Shown here: positions 24,504 through 33,667 of the stretch, piece after piece
Numbering within the stretch: position 1 is the stretch's first letter
Layout: each line of letters begins with the position of its first letter
From: Amycolatopsis roodepoortensis
GTDB lineage: Bacteria > Actinomycetota > Actinomycetes > Mycobacteriales > Pseudonocardiaceae
Length of the DNA stretch: 64,000 nucleotides
Assembly: GCF_014873915.1 (NCBI RefSeq)
Contig: NZ_JADBEJ010000004.1
Span: 372,001-436,000, forward strand
Direction of reading: 5' to 3'
The notes under the pieces: model-generated
Told to the model about the DNA's origin: nothing
What the model saw: only the letters and a program-made list of their open reading frames with translations
Database searches by the model: none
Position numbers and translations under genes: made by a program

Positions 24504-24566
24504 GGAAGTACGTGAAGGCCCCCTTCACTGCGTCCAGCGCAATGAAGGGGGCCTTCACGTACTTCC
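24504..24566. repeat. 24-bp-arm nested palindrome after leuB
   Basis: The arms 24504-24527 and 24543-24566 are exact complements with a 15-nt loop. The arm core TGAAGGCCCCCTTCA is itself an inverted repeat (6 bp, 3-nt loop). It lies 6 bp after the leuB stop, so it may end leuB transcription before the cimA leader. A close relative is at 29499-29553. Confidence 0.8.
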
Positions 24567-24571
24567 AAGAA

Positions 24572-25615
24572 CTACTGAGTGACCGGGCGCACGTTCGACG
24601 ACACCAGGGCCGCCAGCCGGTCACCGATCGCGTGCGTCGCACCGGGCGACGCCTGGTCGCGGGTCGCGAGGTCGAAGGCCACCGAGGCCTCGATCCGCCG
24701 CGCCGCCTCCTTCTGTCCCAAGTGGTCCAGCAGCAGCGACACCGACAGCACCGCGGCGGTCGGGTCGGCGAGACCCTGGCCCGCGATGTCCGGCGCGCTG
24801 CCGTGCACCGGCTCGAACATGCTCGGGTTCCGCCGGGTGATGTCGAGGTTCCCGCTCGCCGCCAGCCCGATGCCGCCGGTCACCGCCGCCGAGAGGTCGG
24901 TGACGATGTCGCCGAACAGGTTGTCGGTGACGATGACGTCGAACCGGGACGGGTCGGTCACCAGGTGGATCATCGCCGCGTCCACATGGGAGTACGCGAC
25001 GGTCACCTCCGGGTGCTCCAGCGAGACCTCTTCGACGATCCGCGACCACAGCGAACCCGCGTACTCCAGCACGTTCGTCTTGTGCAGGAGCGTCAGGTGC
25101 TTGCGGGGCCGCGCCTCGGCCCGGTTGAACGCGTCGGTCACCACGCGCCGGACGCCGAACGCCGTGTTGACGCTGACCTCCGTCGCGATCTCGTTCTCGG
25201 TGTCCTTGCGCAGCAGGCCACCGTTGCCCGCGTACGGGCCTTCGGTGCCTTCGCGCACGACGACCATGTCGATCTCGCCCCCCTCGGCGAGCGGTCCGCG
25301 CACCCCCGGGTACAACCGGGCGGGACGCAGGTTCACGTGGTGGTCGAGCTCGAACCGGAGGCGCAGCAACAGCCCGCGCTCCAGGATGCCGCTCGGCACC
25401 GTCGGGTCGCCCACCGCGCCCAGCAGGATCGCGTCGTGCTGACGGAGTTCACCGAGTACCGACTCCGGGAGCAGCTCGCCGGTGGAGTGCCACCGGGCGG
25501 CGCCGAGGTCGTAGTTCGTGATCTCCGCAGTCGGTACGACCTCACCGAGCACCTTGAGCGCCTCGGAGACCACTTCGGGCCCGATCCCGTCTCCTGGGAT
25601 CACCGCGAGCCGCAT
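24572..25615 (-). CDS. leuB: 3-isopropylmalate dehydrogenase
   Basis: A 347-residue protein. ATG 25615 has GGAGG 7 bp upstream; a GTG two codons earlier touches that site and is unlikely. It oxidatively decarboxylates 3-isopropylmalate in leucine synthesis, using NAD. Motifs: [13 protein letters not shown] at the N-terminus, [20 protein letters not shown] (substrate arginines), [25 protein letters not shown], and [20 protein letters not shown] (metal-binding acids), then [15 protein letters not shown]. It is transcribed toward cimA but is separated from it by a long hairpin and the cimA leader promoter. Confidence 0.96.
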   Translation of the reverse strand: MRLAVIPGDGIGPEVVSEALKVLGEVVPTAEITNYDLGAARWHSTGELLPESVLGELRQHDAILLGAVGDPTVPSGILERGLLLRLRFELDHHVNLRPARLYPGVRGPLAEGGEIDMVVVREGTEGPYAGNGGLLRKDTENEIATEVSVNTAFGVRRVVTDAFNRAEARPRKHLTLLHKTNVLEYAGSLWSRIVEEVSLEHPEVTVAYSHVDAAMIHLVTDPSRFDVIVTDNLFGDIVTDLSAAVTGGIGLAASGNLDITRRNPSMFEPVHGSAPDIAGQGLADPTAAVLSVSLLLDHLGQKEAARRIEASVAFDLATRDQASPGATHAIGDRLAALVSSNVRPVTQ

Positions 25616-25851
25616 CCACACACCTCCGTAGACCAGGCCACCGGCAGTCCGGATGGCCCATCCGCAAGAAAACGCCAGCAGCGGAAGGTTACCGGCCGTA
25701 GCCCGGTAGCCGTAGCCGCACCACCCTTATGCCGGAATCTCCCACAGAGCGAGACAGCCGAAAGGGTGAAAACAAGAAGGGACGCCCTGGCGGAAAGCAT
25801 GCCGCCAGGGCGTCCCTCACCTCATCGAACGCGGATTACCGCACTACCGCG

Positions 25852-28800
25852 TCAGCCCACACCGATCGGCTGACGTCCGGTGTGCCGCCCGCCGTTGCCC
25901 GGCCGGTCGACACCGGAGTTGCCACCACCGGCGTTCGCCTGGATCTTCACCACGTTCGCCCGGTTGCCCGAGGCGTTGTGGTGCTCGATCGCCAGCAGGC
26001 CCAGCACGGTGTCCTGCGCGGCCGCGTTGCGGTTGACCACCAGCGCCGTGCCCGGTTTCGCGACGTAGCCCAGCGCGGAGTCGCCGCCGCCCTGGACGGT
26101 GTACGCGGGAGCCAAGGCGTCGAACGAAAGCGGCGTGCCGACGTAGTCGATCGTCGACGAGTCCGCACCCGGCGCGGCGTAGAACCCGGAGGTCCCGACG
26201 GTGTAGCTGATCTTGTGCGACGCGGCGTTCGGGTCGATGCCCAGTGCCGCGATGCTCACCGGCAGCACGACGACGTTGGTGTCGTACACGTTCGTGTCGA
26301 CGTCACCGAGCTGGCCGTTGATCGGCTGGATGTCCACCTGCGGGAAGCCCGGCTTCAGCGCCACGGTGACCGCCACGAGGACGTCGGTGGACGTCACCTT
26401 GGTCACATAGGTCTCGAAGTCCGGCTGCCCGTCGCCCGTGGTGTCGATGTCCACGAACGGCGAGGTGTTGCTGCCCAGGTTGGCCAGGTCGCTCCAGGTG
26501 GTGAGACCGAAGGCCAGCAACGCGTTCTCCGGCTCACCCTGCGCCTTGGCCAGCGGGGCCGTCGACGCGGCGCCGATGTAGCGCAGGTCGGCACCCTTGG
26601 CGGTCTGGTTCAGGGTGCAGTCGGTGGTGACGTCGCCGTCGCACTCGGGCAGCTGCGGGGATTCCGCCTGCAGTTCGAGCACGCTGATCAGCGAGCGGTA
26701 CCGCTGCGGGCCGGTGCCCTGGTCCACGCCCTTGCCGGTCAGGTTCAGCACGGCCTGGGTCTGGCCGGCGCCGAAGTTGACGTTGCCCGGGGTGTTGATG
26801 GACGAGACGGGCTTCGGCGCGGAGTACACCGCGAGCCGCAGCGGAAAGGTCGTGCCGCTCTTCGGGGTGAACGCGATCCGGCCGGAGGCGTCCGCCACGA
26901 ACTGCCGGGCGAGGCCGACCTGCGTCGCCGCCATGGTCGGGTCCATGACCTTGCGGAGCGCCTTGGGGTCGGCGATCTTCAGGGTCACCTTCACCAGCGC
27001 GATACCGCGCGGGCTCAGCTTCACCGTCGGCTTGTCCACTGTGTACTCGACACCGGGGAGCGCGTTCACGGCTTCGTAGCCCACCGAGTACTCGACCGGC
27101 TTGATGCCCTTGTTGACCACCTTGACCGTCTTGGTCAGGGTGACCGGGCCGCCCGCTTCGACGACGCCGAAGTTGACCGAGACGAAGCCGGGGTTGTCGA
27201 CGACGTAGGCCAGGACCTGGTTGTCCAGCGCGGCCTTCGCGTCGATCCGGCCGCTGCCGACGCGCTGCGGGCCGTAGACCCGGCCCGAGGCGTCACGGAT
27301 GTCGTGACCGGCGGTGTTGACGACCGAGGCCTTGACCTCTTCGACCGACCAGTCCGGGTGCGCCTGACGGATCAGGGCGGTGATACCCGAGGTGTGCGGA
27401 GCCGCCATCGAGGTCCCGGAGATGACCAGGCGACCGGCCCCGCTGCCGCTCAGCGCGGACGCGATCGAGTCACCGGGCGCCGCGACGTCCGGCTTGACGG
27501 CCGGGCCGCGCCCGCCACGCGAGGTGAACGAGCTCGGGGTGTCCACAATGGACTGATCGGTGGTCGGCACGGACACGCGGCCCTTGCCGGTCATGCGGAC
27601 CTGCAGCGTGCCCGCGGCCACCGCGGGACGGACCGAGGCGGTCGCGCTGCCGGTCAGCTGGAACGTCGGCAGGGCCGCGTTGCCCGCGATACCCGCCGTG
27701 AAGTGCTCCAGCGTCGAGGAGAACAGCGCACCCTTGGCACCCGCGGCCTGCGCGTTGTTCGAACGGGCGCCGGAACCGCAGGCGCGGGTCGCGTCGTTGT
27801 CGTCCCATTCGAGGAACACGATCTTGCCCGCGGCCTTGGCCTTGTCGGCTTCGGAGTACGGCTTGCAGCCGGCGACGTTGTCGGCCGACAGCGTGACCAC
27901 CGGCGCGGTGACGTCGAGCGCGTCGTAGGACGCGTAGTTCTGGCTGAACTGGCCGGTCTTCGCACCCTTCACACCCTCGGGAGCGACGGCTTCGACGGCG
28001 TCGCGAAGGACGGACGCGTCACGGCTGCTGGCGACGGTCAGCGCCTCGGGCGTGTTGCCCGGCGCGCCGCCGACGTCGTTGAGGTCGCCGCCGTTGCCCG
28101 CGGAGAACACCGGCACGACGTTGTTCGCGGCGATCTTGCGCACGAACAGCGAGTCCGGGTCGTCCGGGGTGGCGAAGTCGCCGCCCAGCGAAAGGTTGAC
28201 CACGTCGAGGTGGTCGGTGAAGTCGCCGTCGCCGTCCGGGTCGAGCGACCAGTCGAGCGCCTGCGAGGTGACGTTGGTCGAGCCGTCGCAGCCGAAGACC
28301 TTGATGGCGTACAGCAGGGCCTTGGGCGCGGTGCCCGGGCCGATCTGCATCGCTTCGATCTTCTTCTTGTTCAGCTTCTTGTAGTCACCGGTGAAGGTCT
28401 TGCCCGCTTCGTCCACGCCGAAGCCGGCGACCGTGCCCGCGACGTGCGTGCCGTGGTGGCCGCACGAGATCGGGTTGGGGTCCGGCTTCGGGGTGTTGAG
28501 GGCCGGGTCGTCGCTGCCCGAGTCGTAGGCGTCGCCGACCAGGTCGATACCGCCGACGACCTTGTCGGTCGGGAAGGCGGGGGTGGCCTGGTCGCGGTTG
28601 ATCGCCTTGTACGCCTCGGCCGTGCCCGGACCGCCGAAGGTGGCGTGGGTGTAGTCGATGCCGTCGTCGATCACGCCGACGCGGATGCCGTCGCCGTAGC
28701 GGCCGGTCTGCTGCCAGGAGGCGAGCGTGTTGGTCAGCTGGACCGCGCTGGAGTTCGTGCGGGTCTTCGGCACGACCTTCTTGACCGAGACGACGTCCGG

Positions 28801-29256
28801 CCGCTTCGCCAGCTCGCGGATCTTCGCCGCGTCGGCCGTGACGACCGCGCCGGCGACCGCGTTGGCGGTCTGCGTGACCAGCTGGGTGCCGGCGTCGGCG
28901 GCCTTGAGCTGCCCGACGACGGAGTTCACCGTCGCGGCGGCGTCGGCTTTGGCGTCCTTCGCGGCCTTCTTCGCCTTTTCCTTGCCCGCGCCCTTGTTCT
29001 GCTCGGCGTTGAAGGCGTCGACGGCGGGCTGCTTGGCCAGCTCGACGAAGGCGGTGATCTTGCCTTGGGCGGCCTTGAGCTTCGGCTCGACCTTCCCCTG
29101 GAATCCGTTACGGTCGATCTTCGCCGGCGTGACGCCGTCCGCGAGAGGGACATCCTGCGCGGCAGCGGACGCCCCGGTCACGGACGTCACGAGCAACGCG
29201 GCGAAGACCGCGGCCGACGAGCGGATCGCCCATCGGGGTACGCGGGATCTGTTCAT
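25852..29256 (-). CDS. Secreted subtilisin-family (S8) serine protease with PA insert
   Basis: A 1134-residue protein with a signal peptide (residues 1-33, ending TGASAAA) and a Lys/Ala-rich propeptide with an inhibitor I9-like segment (AFVELAKQPAVDAF). The catalytic triad is Asp197 (VGVIDDGIDYTHA), His268 (GHHGTHVAGT) and Ser616 (ISGTSMAAPHTSG); oxyanion Asn388 lies in VFSAGNGG. A protease-associated domain interrupts the catalytic domain at about 440-560. The C-terminal 470 residues are beta-rich, with a fibronectin-like domain near 690-750. It is extracellular and sits alone between leuB and serA. The tail beyond residue 800 is not recognised. Confidence 0.93.
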   Translation of the reverse strand: MNRSRVPRWAIRSSAAVFAALLVTSVTGASAAAQDVPLADGVTPAKIDRNGFQGKVEPKLKAAQGKITAFVELAKQPAVDAFNAEQNKGAGKEKAKKAAKDAKADAAATVNSVVGQLKAADAGTQLVTQTANAVAGAVVTADAAKIRELAKRPDVVSVKKVVPKTRTNSSAVQLTNTLASWQQTGRYGDGIRVGVIDDGIDYTHATFGGPGTAEAYKAINRDQATPAFPTDKVVGGIDLVGDAYDSGSDDPALNTPKPDPNPISCGHHGTHVAGTVAGFGVDEAGKTFTGDYKKLNKKKIEAMQIGPGTAPKALLYAIKVFGCDGSTNVTSQALDWSLDPDGDGDFTDHLDVVNLSLGGDFATPDDPDSLFVRKIAANNVVPVFSAGNGGDLNDVGGAPGNTPEALTVASSRDASVLRDAVEAVAPEGVKGAKTGQFSQNYASYDALDVTAPVVTLSADNVAGCKPYSEADKAKAAGKIVFLEWDDNDATRACGSGARSNNAQAAGAKGALFSSTLEHFTAGIAGNAALPTFQLTGSATASVRPAVAAGTLQVRMTGKGRVSVPTTDQSIVDTPSSFTSRGGRGPAVKPDVAAPGDSIASALSGSGAGRLVISGTSMAAPHTSGITALIRQAHPDWSVEEVKASVVNTAGHDIRDASGRVYGPQRVGSGRIDAKAALDNQVLAYVVDNPGFVSVNFGVVEAGGPVTLTKTVKVVNKGIKPVEYSVGYEAVNALPGVEYTVDKPTVKLSPRGIALVKVTLKIADPKALRKVMDPTMAATQVGLARQFVADASGRIAFTPKSGTTFPLRLAVYSAPKPVSSINTPGNVNFGAGQTQAVLNLTGKGVDQGTGPQRYRSLISVLELQAESPQLPECDGDVTTDCTLNQTAKGADLRYIGAASTAPLAKAQGEPENALLAFGLTTWSDLANLGSNTSPFVDIDTTGDGQPDFETYVTKVTSTDVLVAVTVALKPGFPQVDIQPINGQLGDVDTNVYDTNVVVLPVSIAALGIDPNAASHKISYTVGTSGFYAAPGADSSTIDYVGTPLSFDALAPAYTVQGGGDSALGYVAKPGTALVVNRNAAAQDTVLGLLAIEHHNASGNRANVVKIQANAGGGNSGVDRPGNGGRHTGRQPIGVG

Positions 29257-29471
29257 GAGTACGTGCCCTCACTCGAGGCCTGGACTCGGAACCTGCCTGC
29301 CGCTCGAACACACCCCCGACGGTGAGCCCCGGCGCCGCGCCGTGCCCTTGACGACGCGATGGTTCGGCCTCGCCGGAAGAACCTATCCGGGGACCAGCCC
29401 GACTTCAGTAGGCATTTTTCACCGTTATTGAATCTTGCTCTGCGATCCCGCGAACCCCGCACACACAACGA
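29257..29471. other. Upstream region of the secreted protease
   Basis: About 215 bp with no gene. It presumably holds the protease promoter; I see no strong -35/-10 pair. The far end is bordered by the 24-bp palindrome at 29472-29495 and the serA hairpin. Confidence 0.35.
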
Positions 29472-29495
29472 CCGCAGTTAGTCGACTAATTGCGG
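29472..29495. promoter_or_regulatory. 24-bp near-perfect palindrome
   Basis: The core TTAGTCGACTAA (29478-29489) is a perfect 12-bp palindrome, flanked by CCGCA on the left and TGCGG on the right. Eleven of twelve pairs match over 24 bp. It lies about 215 bp before the protease start and just after the serA hairpin. It looks like an operator, though distance to the protease start makes the target uncertain. Confidence 0.45.
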
Positions 29496-29498
29496 AAT

Positions 29499-29553
29499 GC
29501 GCGTGAAGGCCCCCTTCCCTCGGCTGAGCCGAGGGAAGGGGGCCTTCACGCGC
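29499..29553. terminator. 27-bp perfect hairpin after serA
   Basis: Arms 29499-29525 and 29527-29553 are exact complements around a single base at 29526. The arm contains GTGAAGGCCCCCTTC, the same core as the hairpin after leuB. It begins 11 bp after the serA stop (minus strand) and probably ends serA transcription. Confidence 0.8.
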
Positions 29554-29563
29554 TTATCGGAGG

Positions 29564-31162
29564 TCAGCCGAAGTTGACCGCGCGGATCGTGTGCGCGCCC
29601 ACGGTGGCGCCGATCGGCTCCAGCAGGTGCGAGTCCACGGAACGGTCCACGCGCAGCAGCATGACCGCGTCCGCGCCATCGGTGGTCTGGCTGATCTGCG
29701 CGGCCTCGATGTTGAGGCCCGCCTCGCCGAGCAGCGTGCCGACGCGGCCCATGATGCCCGGGCGGTCCGGGTATTCGAGCAGCAGCACGTTGCCCTCGGC
29801 ACGCAGGTCGAAGTGACGGCCGTTGACCTCGACCAGCTTCTCGACCTCGTCCTTGCCGGTGACCGAACCGGACACCGAAAGGGTCGAGCCGTCGGCGTGG
29901 ACCGCGCGGACGGTGACCAGGCTGCGGAACTTGGGGCTTTCGGTCTCGGTGACCAGATCGACCTGGACGCCCAGCTCTTCGGCCACGCGCGGCGCGTTCA
30001 CGAAGGTGACCTGGTCCTCGACGACACCGGAGAACACGCCGCGCTCGGCGGCGAGCGGCAGCACGCTGACGTCCTCGGCGGCCAGCTCGCCCTTGACCAC
30101 GACGGTGACCGAGGCCGGGGCCTTCGGGTTCAGCGCGGTCAGCACGGTGCCGAGCTTCTGGGTGAGCGAAAGGTACGGCCGGACGTGCTCGCCGACCGTG
30201 CCGCCGCCCGCGACGTTCACCGCGTCGGGCACGAAGTCGCCGCGCAGCGCGAGCAGCACGGACTTCGCGACGTCGGTGCCGGCGCGGTCCTGCGCTTCGG
30301 CGGTCGAGGCGCCGAGGTGCGGGGTGACGACGACGTTCGGCAGGCCGAACAGCGGGCTTTCGGTGGTGGGCTCGGTGACGAACACGTCGATACCGGCGCC
30401 GCCGACGTGGCCGGAGCTGATCGCGTCCGCCAGCGCCTGCTCGTCGATCAAGCCACCGCGCGCGGCGTTGACGATGATGACGCCCTGCTTGGTCTTCTTG
30501 AGCGCCTCGGCGCCGATCAGGCCCTTGGTCTCCGGGGTCTTCGGCAGGTGGATGGAGATCGCGTCGGCGCGCTCCAGCAGTTCGTCCAGCGTGACCAGCT
30601 CGATGCCGAGCTGCGCGGCGCGGGCGGCCGAGACGTAGGGGTCGTAGGCGATGAGCTTGGTGTCGAAGGCGGCGAGCCGCTGCGCGAACAGCTGGCCGAT
30701 CTTGCCGAGGCCGACCACGCCGATGGTCTTGCCCTGGATCTCGACGCCGGAGTAGGCGCTGCGCTTCCACGCGCCGCCCTGGAGGCTCTGGTCCGCGGCC
30801 GGGACCCGGCGGGCGACGGCGAGCAGCAGCGCGACGGCGTGCTCGGCGGCGGAGACGATGTTCGACGTCGGGGCGTTGACCACCAGGACACCGCGTTCGG
30901 TGGCGGCCGGGACCTCGACGTTGTCCAGCCCGACGCCGGCGCGGGCGACGACCTTGAGCGAGGTGGTGGCGCCGAGGACTTCGGCGTCGACCTTCGTCGC
31001 GGACCGCACGAGCAGCGCGTCCGCCGTCTTCACGGCCTCGAGCAGCGCGGGGCGGTCCGTGCCGTCCACATGCTGGACCTCGACCTCGTCGGAGAAGACG
31101 CTCAGCACGGAGGGCGCGAGCTTCTCGGCGATGAGGACGACGGGCTTGTTCGGCTTGGTCAC
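29564..31162 (-). CDS. serA: D-3-phosphoglycerate dehydrogenase
   Basis: A 532-residue protein, the long actinobacterial form. GTG 31162 has GGGAG 7 bp upstream; the frame is open to 31201. It oxidises 3-phosphoglycerate to 3-phosphohydroxypyruvate, the first step of serine synthesis. Motifs: GVGLDNVEVPAAT, the NAD-binding GVVGLGKIGQLFAQRLAAFD, NAARGGLIDEQAL, the catalytic His in VVTPHLGASTAEAQ, an intervening ASB domain (about 320-450), and a C-terminal ACT domain (LLLEYPDRPGIMGRVGTLLG) for serine feedback control. Confidence 0.97.
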   Translation of the reverse strand: MTKPNKPVVLIAEKLAPSVLSVFSDEVEVQHVDGTDRPALLEAVKTADALLVRSATKVDAEVLGATTSLKVVARAGVGLDNVEVPAATERGVLVVNAPTSNIVSAAEHAVALLLAVARRVPAADQSLQGGAWKRSAYSGVEIQGKTIGVVGLGKIGQLFAQRLAAFDTKLIAYDPYVSAARAAQLGIELVTLDELLERADAISIHLPKTPETKGLIGAEALKKTKQGVIIVNAARGGLIDEQALADAISSGHVGGAGIDVFVTEPTTESPLFGLPNVVVTPHLGASTAEAQDRAGTDVAKSVLLALRGDFVPDAVNVAGGGTVGEHVRPYLSLTQKLGTVLTALNPKAPASVTVVVKGELAAEDVSVLPLAAERGVFSGVVEDQVTFVNAPRVAEELGVQVDLVTETESPKFRSLVTVRAVHADGSTLSVSGSVTGKDEVEKLVEVNGRHFDLRAEGNVLLLEYPDRPGIMGRVGTLLGEAGLNIEAAQISQTTDGADAVMLLRVDRSVDSHLLEPIGATVGAHTIRAVNFG

Positions 31163-31237
31163 GATACGGCTCCCACTATCTGGTCTGTGCCTGCGACTCA
31201 CTATTGACGGTCACGCCGTTGTGCCCGGTTGCGCCGC

Positions 31238-31267
31238 AGTTTAGACCTGGTGACAGGGGATTGTTAA
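31238..31267 (-). promoter_or_regulatory. Candidate serA promoter
   Basis: On the minus strand TTAACA (31267-31262) and TAAACT (31243-31238) are separated by 18 bp. The predicted start leaves a leader of about 70 nt before the serA GTG. The -35 box overlaps the stop region of the TetR gene. Confidence 0.4.
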
Positions 31268-31830
31268 CTCGCCCGTAATCCCGCGAAAACGAGATCGAGG
31301 AGGCGTTCGAGCCCCTTGTCACCCGAAAGGTGTTCGCTGGCCCAGGAAAGCGCGTGCAGCATCACCAGGATTTCGGGCACTGTGACGTCCGCCCGGAGCT
31401 CCCCCGCGGCCTTCGCCCTTTCCACCAGGTGGGACACCTGGTCCCGCATCGCGTGACAGGACGCGTAGAGCGGCGAGGTCTCGTCGTTGAGGACGTCGAC
31501 CATCAGTTCGGGTAGTCCGCGATAGCGCGCCGACTGTTCACCCATCCCGGCGAGCCAGGTCTTCAGCGCGTTCAGCGGCTTCGGGGAGTCCAGGAGTTCG
31601 CGGGCCGCGGCGGCCTGCGCGTCGAAGCCTTCGCGAAGCACCGTCTCGACGAGGGCTTCCCGCGTCGGGAAGTGCCGGTAGAGCGTCCCGATGCCGACAC
31701 CGGCCCTGCGGGCGATCTCTTCCAGCGACGCCTCGACCCCGTTCGCGGCGAAGGCGCGTCTCGCCTCTTCGAGGAGGCGCTCGTAGTTGCGCCGGGCGTC
31801 CGCCCGCAGCGGCTTCTTCTCGGTGTCCAT
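31264..31830 (-). CDS. TetR-family repressor
   Basis: A 188-residue protein. The N-terminal helix-turn-helix is RLLEEARRAFAANGVEASLE then IARRAGVGIGTLYRHFPTRE, the TetR signature. The C-terminal ligand domain (AAARELLDSPKPLNALKTWL, MGEQSARYRGLPELM) resembles SbtR-type regulators. It is transcribed divergently from the LLM oxidoreductase, 95 bp away. That gap holds two GGAGGC-based dyads, one in the spacer of the LLM promoter, so it probably represses the LLM operon and itself. The ligand is unknown. Confidence 0.93.
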   Translation of the reverse strand: MDTEKKPLRADARRNYERLLEEARRAFAANGVEASLEEIARRAGVGIGTLYRHFPTREALVETVLREGFDAQAAAARELLDSPKPLNALKTWLAGMGEQSARYRGLPELMVDVLNDETSPLYASCHAMRDQVSHLVERAKAAGELRADVTVPEILVMLHALSWASEHLSGDKGLERLLDLVFAGLRAS

Positions 31831-31849
31831 CGCGCTCCCGAGCCTAGTC

Positions 31850-31906
31850 TCGACAAATCGGAGGCCGCCTCCGTATAGTCGCCGACGTAAGCGGAGGCTG
31901 CCTCAT
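31850..31906 (+). promoter_or_regulatory. LLM-operon promoter with embedded TetR operator
   Basis: TCGACA (31850-31855) and TATAGT (31874-31879) are 18 bp apart and read toward the LLM gene. The perfect dyad CGGAGGCCGCCTCCG (31859-31873) fills the spacer, and a second copy, CGGAGGCTGCCTC, starts at 31892 just past the expected transcript start. Binding at either site would block RNA polymerase. The adjacent TetR gene is the natural binder. Confidence 0.7.
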
Positions 31907-31925
31907 GTTAGCTGGGGAGACGAGA

Positions 31926-32834
31926 ATGACCTTGATCGAAGAGACCCGGGAGCGGCTGGGCCCGGTGGGTGTCTGGCTGCCGGTCGGCATGTTCACGCCG
32001 ACACCGGACGAGGAACGGCGGGCGGTACGACGCCTGGAGGAGCTGGGTTACCGCACCGTGTGGGGCGGCGAGGGGCCGGGGAACCGGGAGTTGTTCGCCT
32101 ACAGCGCCATCACGCTGGCCGCCACCGAACGGGTGGTGGTCGGCACCGGGATCGCGAACATCTGGTCGCGGCCCGCGTACACCGCCCACAGCGGCGGACG
32201 GACGCTCGCGCAGGCCTTCCCAGGCCGGTTCGTGCTCGGCGTCGGGATCGGGCACTCCTATCAGGCGGAGAAGGCGGGCTCGGACTACCGGCCGCTCGAA
32301 CAGACCCGCGACTACCTCACGGCCATGTCTGCGGCGGCGGAAGAATTTCCTTCGCCGGTACCGTTCCCGCGTGTCCTCGCCGCCGTCGGGCCGAAGATGC
32401 TCGAACTCGCGCGGGACCTGACGGACGGCGCTCATCCATTCGCCCAGCCCTTCGAGCACACGCCGTACGCCCGCGAGATCCTCGGCCGGGACAAGCTGCT
32501 CATCCCCGCCCATTCGGTGCTGCTCGGCGACCGCGAACAGGCGCGGGCGAGCGTGACGAGGGACATCGGGCTGATGAAGCAGTACGGCATCCAGCACTAC
32601 TTCAAGGGCTGGAAACGGCTCGGCTACACCGACGCCGACATCGACGGCGTCGGCGACCGGCTCGTGGACGGGCTGATCGCTTGGGGCGACGAGGAAAGGA
32701 TCGCCGGGCGGATCAAGGAACTCGTGGACGCCGGCGCGGACACCGTGCTCCTCCATCCCGCCGGTGACGATCTTCAGTCCATAGTGGATCAGCTGGAACG
32801 GCTGGCCCCGGCACTGACGGCGGTGACCCGATGA
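31926..32834 (+). CDS. LLM-class flavin-dependent oxidoreductase (TIGR03620-like)
   Basis: A 302-residue protein. ATG 31926 has GGGGAGA about 7 bp upstream; an ATG at 31905 lies in the operator. It has a luciferase-like TIM-barrel pattern: VGVWLPVGMFTPTPDEERRA, LEELGYRTVWGGEGPGNREL, RVVVGTGIANIW, FPGRFVLGVGIGHS, and a C-terminal RIKELVDAGADTVLLHPAG. Actinobacterial members often use coenzyme F420. It is the first gene of an operon with a second LLM enzyme (ATGA overlap) and is under likely TetR control. The substrate is unknown; xenobiotic or secondary-metabolite reduction is a fair guess. Confidence 0.88.
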   Translation: MTLIEETRERLGPVGVWLPVGMFTPTPDEERRAVRRLEELGYRTVWGGEGPGNRELFAYSAITLAATERVVVGTGIANIWSRPAYTAHSGGRTLAQAFPGRFVLGVGIGHSYQAEKAGSDYRPLEQTRDYLTAMSAAAEEFPSPVPFPRVLAAVGPKMLELARDLTDGAHPFAQPFEHTPYAREILGRDKLLIPAHSVLLGDREQARASVTRDIGLMKQYGIQHYFKGWKRLGYTDADIDGVGDRLVDGLIAWGDEERIAGRIKELVDAGADTVLLHPAGDDLQSIVDQLERLAPALTAVTR

Positions 32835-33667
32835 GCGTCGGCATCTGGACGTTCTCGTTCGACGGCAAGGAAATCGGCGAGGTCCGCGAGGCGGCCGCGG
32901 AGGTCGAGGAACTCGGCTTCGACACGCTGTGGTTCGGGGAGTACCTGGGGCGGGAAGCGTTCACGCAGGCGGGGCTGCTGCTGGCGGCGACGTCGCGGCT
33001 GACCGTCGCCACCGGTATCGCGCGGTTCTCCCATCGGGCCCCCGTCGCGGCGGCGGCCGCCGAGCGGACCCTCGCCGAGGCCTACCCGGGCCGGTTCATC
33101 CTCGGGCTGGGCGGTCACTTGCCGGGCGCGAAACCACTGGAGGCGATGCGCGGCTATCTCGACGAAATGGACCGGACCGAACTGTCCACACCAGACTCGC
33201 CACGTCGGCGCCTGCTGGCCGCCCTGGGACCGAAGATGCTCGCCTTGGCCGCGGAACGCACCGATGGGGCGCATTCGTACTTCGTCCCCGTCGAGCACAC
33301 GGCGCTGGCGCGGGAGGCCATCGGGCCTTCGGCCTTCCTCGCCGTCGAGCAGGCCGTCGTCCTCGGGCCCGACCGGGAGATCGCACGACGGCACGTGTCG
33401 ACGTACCTGGGCCTGGCCGCCCACCATCGGGCGAATCTGCGGCGGTTCGGGTTCACCGAGGAGGATTACGGCTCCGACAAGCTCGTGGACGCGCTGGTCG
33501 CCGTCGGGGAGGACGCGATCTCCGCGCGCGTCCAGGCACATCTGGACGCGGGCGCGGACCACGTCTGCCTGCAGGTGCTGACCGGGGACGACCGGATCCC
33601 GCTGGCCGAATGGCGGGTTCTGTCGGGGGTCGGGGGTAGCGTGCGGGAGCGTGACGTCACCGGCTGA
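32831..33667 (+). CDS. Second LLM-class flavin-dependent oxidoreductase
   Basis: A 278-residue protein, coupled to the first LLM gene by ATGA. It shows the same layout as its neighbour (GIWTFSFDGKEIGEVREAAA, EELGFDTLWFGEYLGREAFT, LTVATGIARF, YPGRFILGLGGHLPG, LDAGADHVCLQVLTGDD) and is probably an old duplicate that diverged. It may form a heterodimer with the first enzyme, as luciferase subunits do. The end overlaps the ankyrin gene by 17 bp, so the three genes could share a transcript. Confidence 0.88.
   Translation: MSVGIWTFSFDGKEIGEVREAAAEVEELGFDTLWFGEYLGREAFTQAGLLLAATSRLTVATGIARFSHRAPVAAAAAERTLAEAYPGRFILGLGGHLPGAKPLEAMRGYLDEMDRTELSTPDSPRRRLLAALGPKMLALAAERTDGAHSYFVPVEHTALAREAIGPSAFLAVEQAVVLGPDREIARRHVSTYLGLAAHHRANLRRFGFTEEDYGSDKLVDALVAVGEDAISARVQAHLDAGADHVCLQVLTGDDRIPLAEWRVLSGVGGSVRERDVTG

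Noticed and set aside
24512..25873. Rightward 450-codon frame opposite leuB
   Set aside because: Antisense of leuB, dominated by Arg, Gln, His and Val, with no conserved pattern.
25729..29325. Very long rightward open frame of nearly 1200 codons
   Set aside because: It is the antisense of the subtilase gene, rich in Arg, Val, Gly and Asp without domains; the minus-strand frame has signal peptide and catalytic triad.
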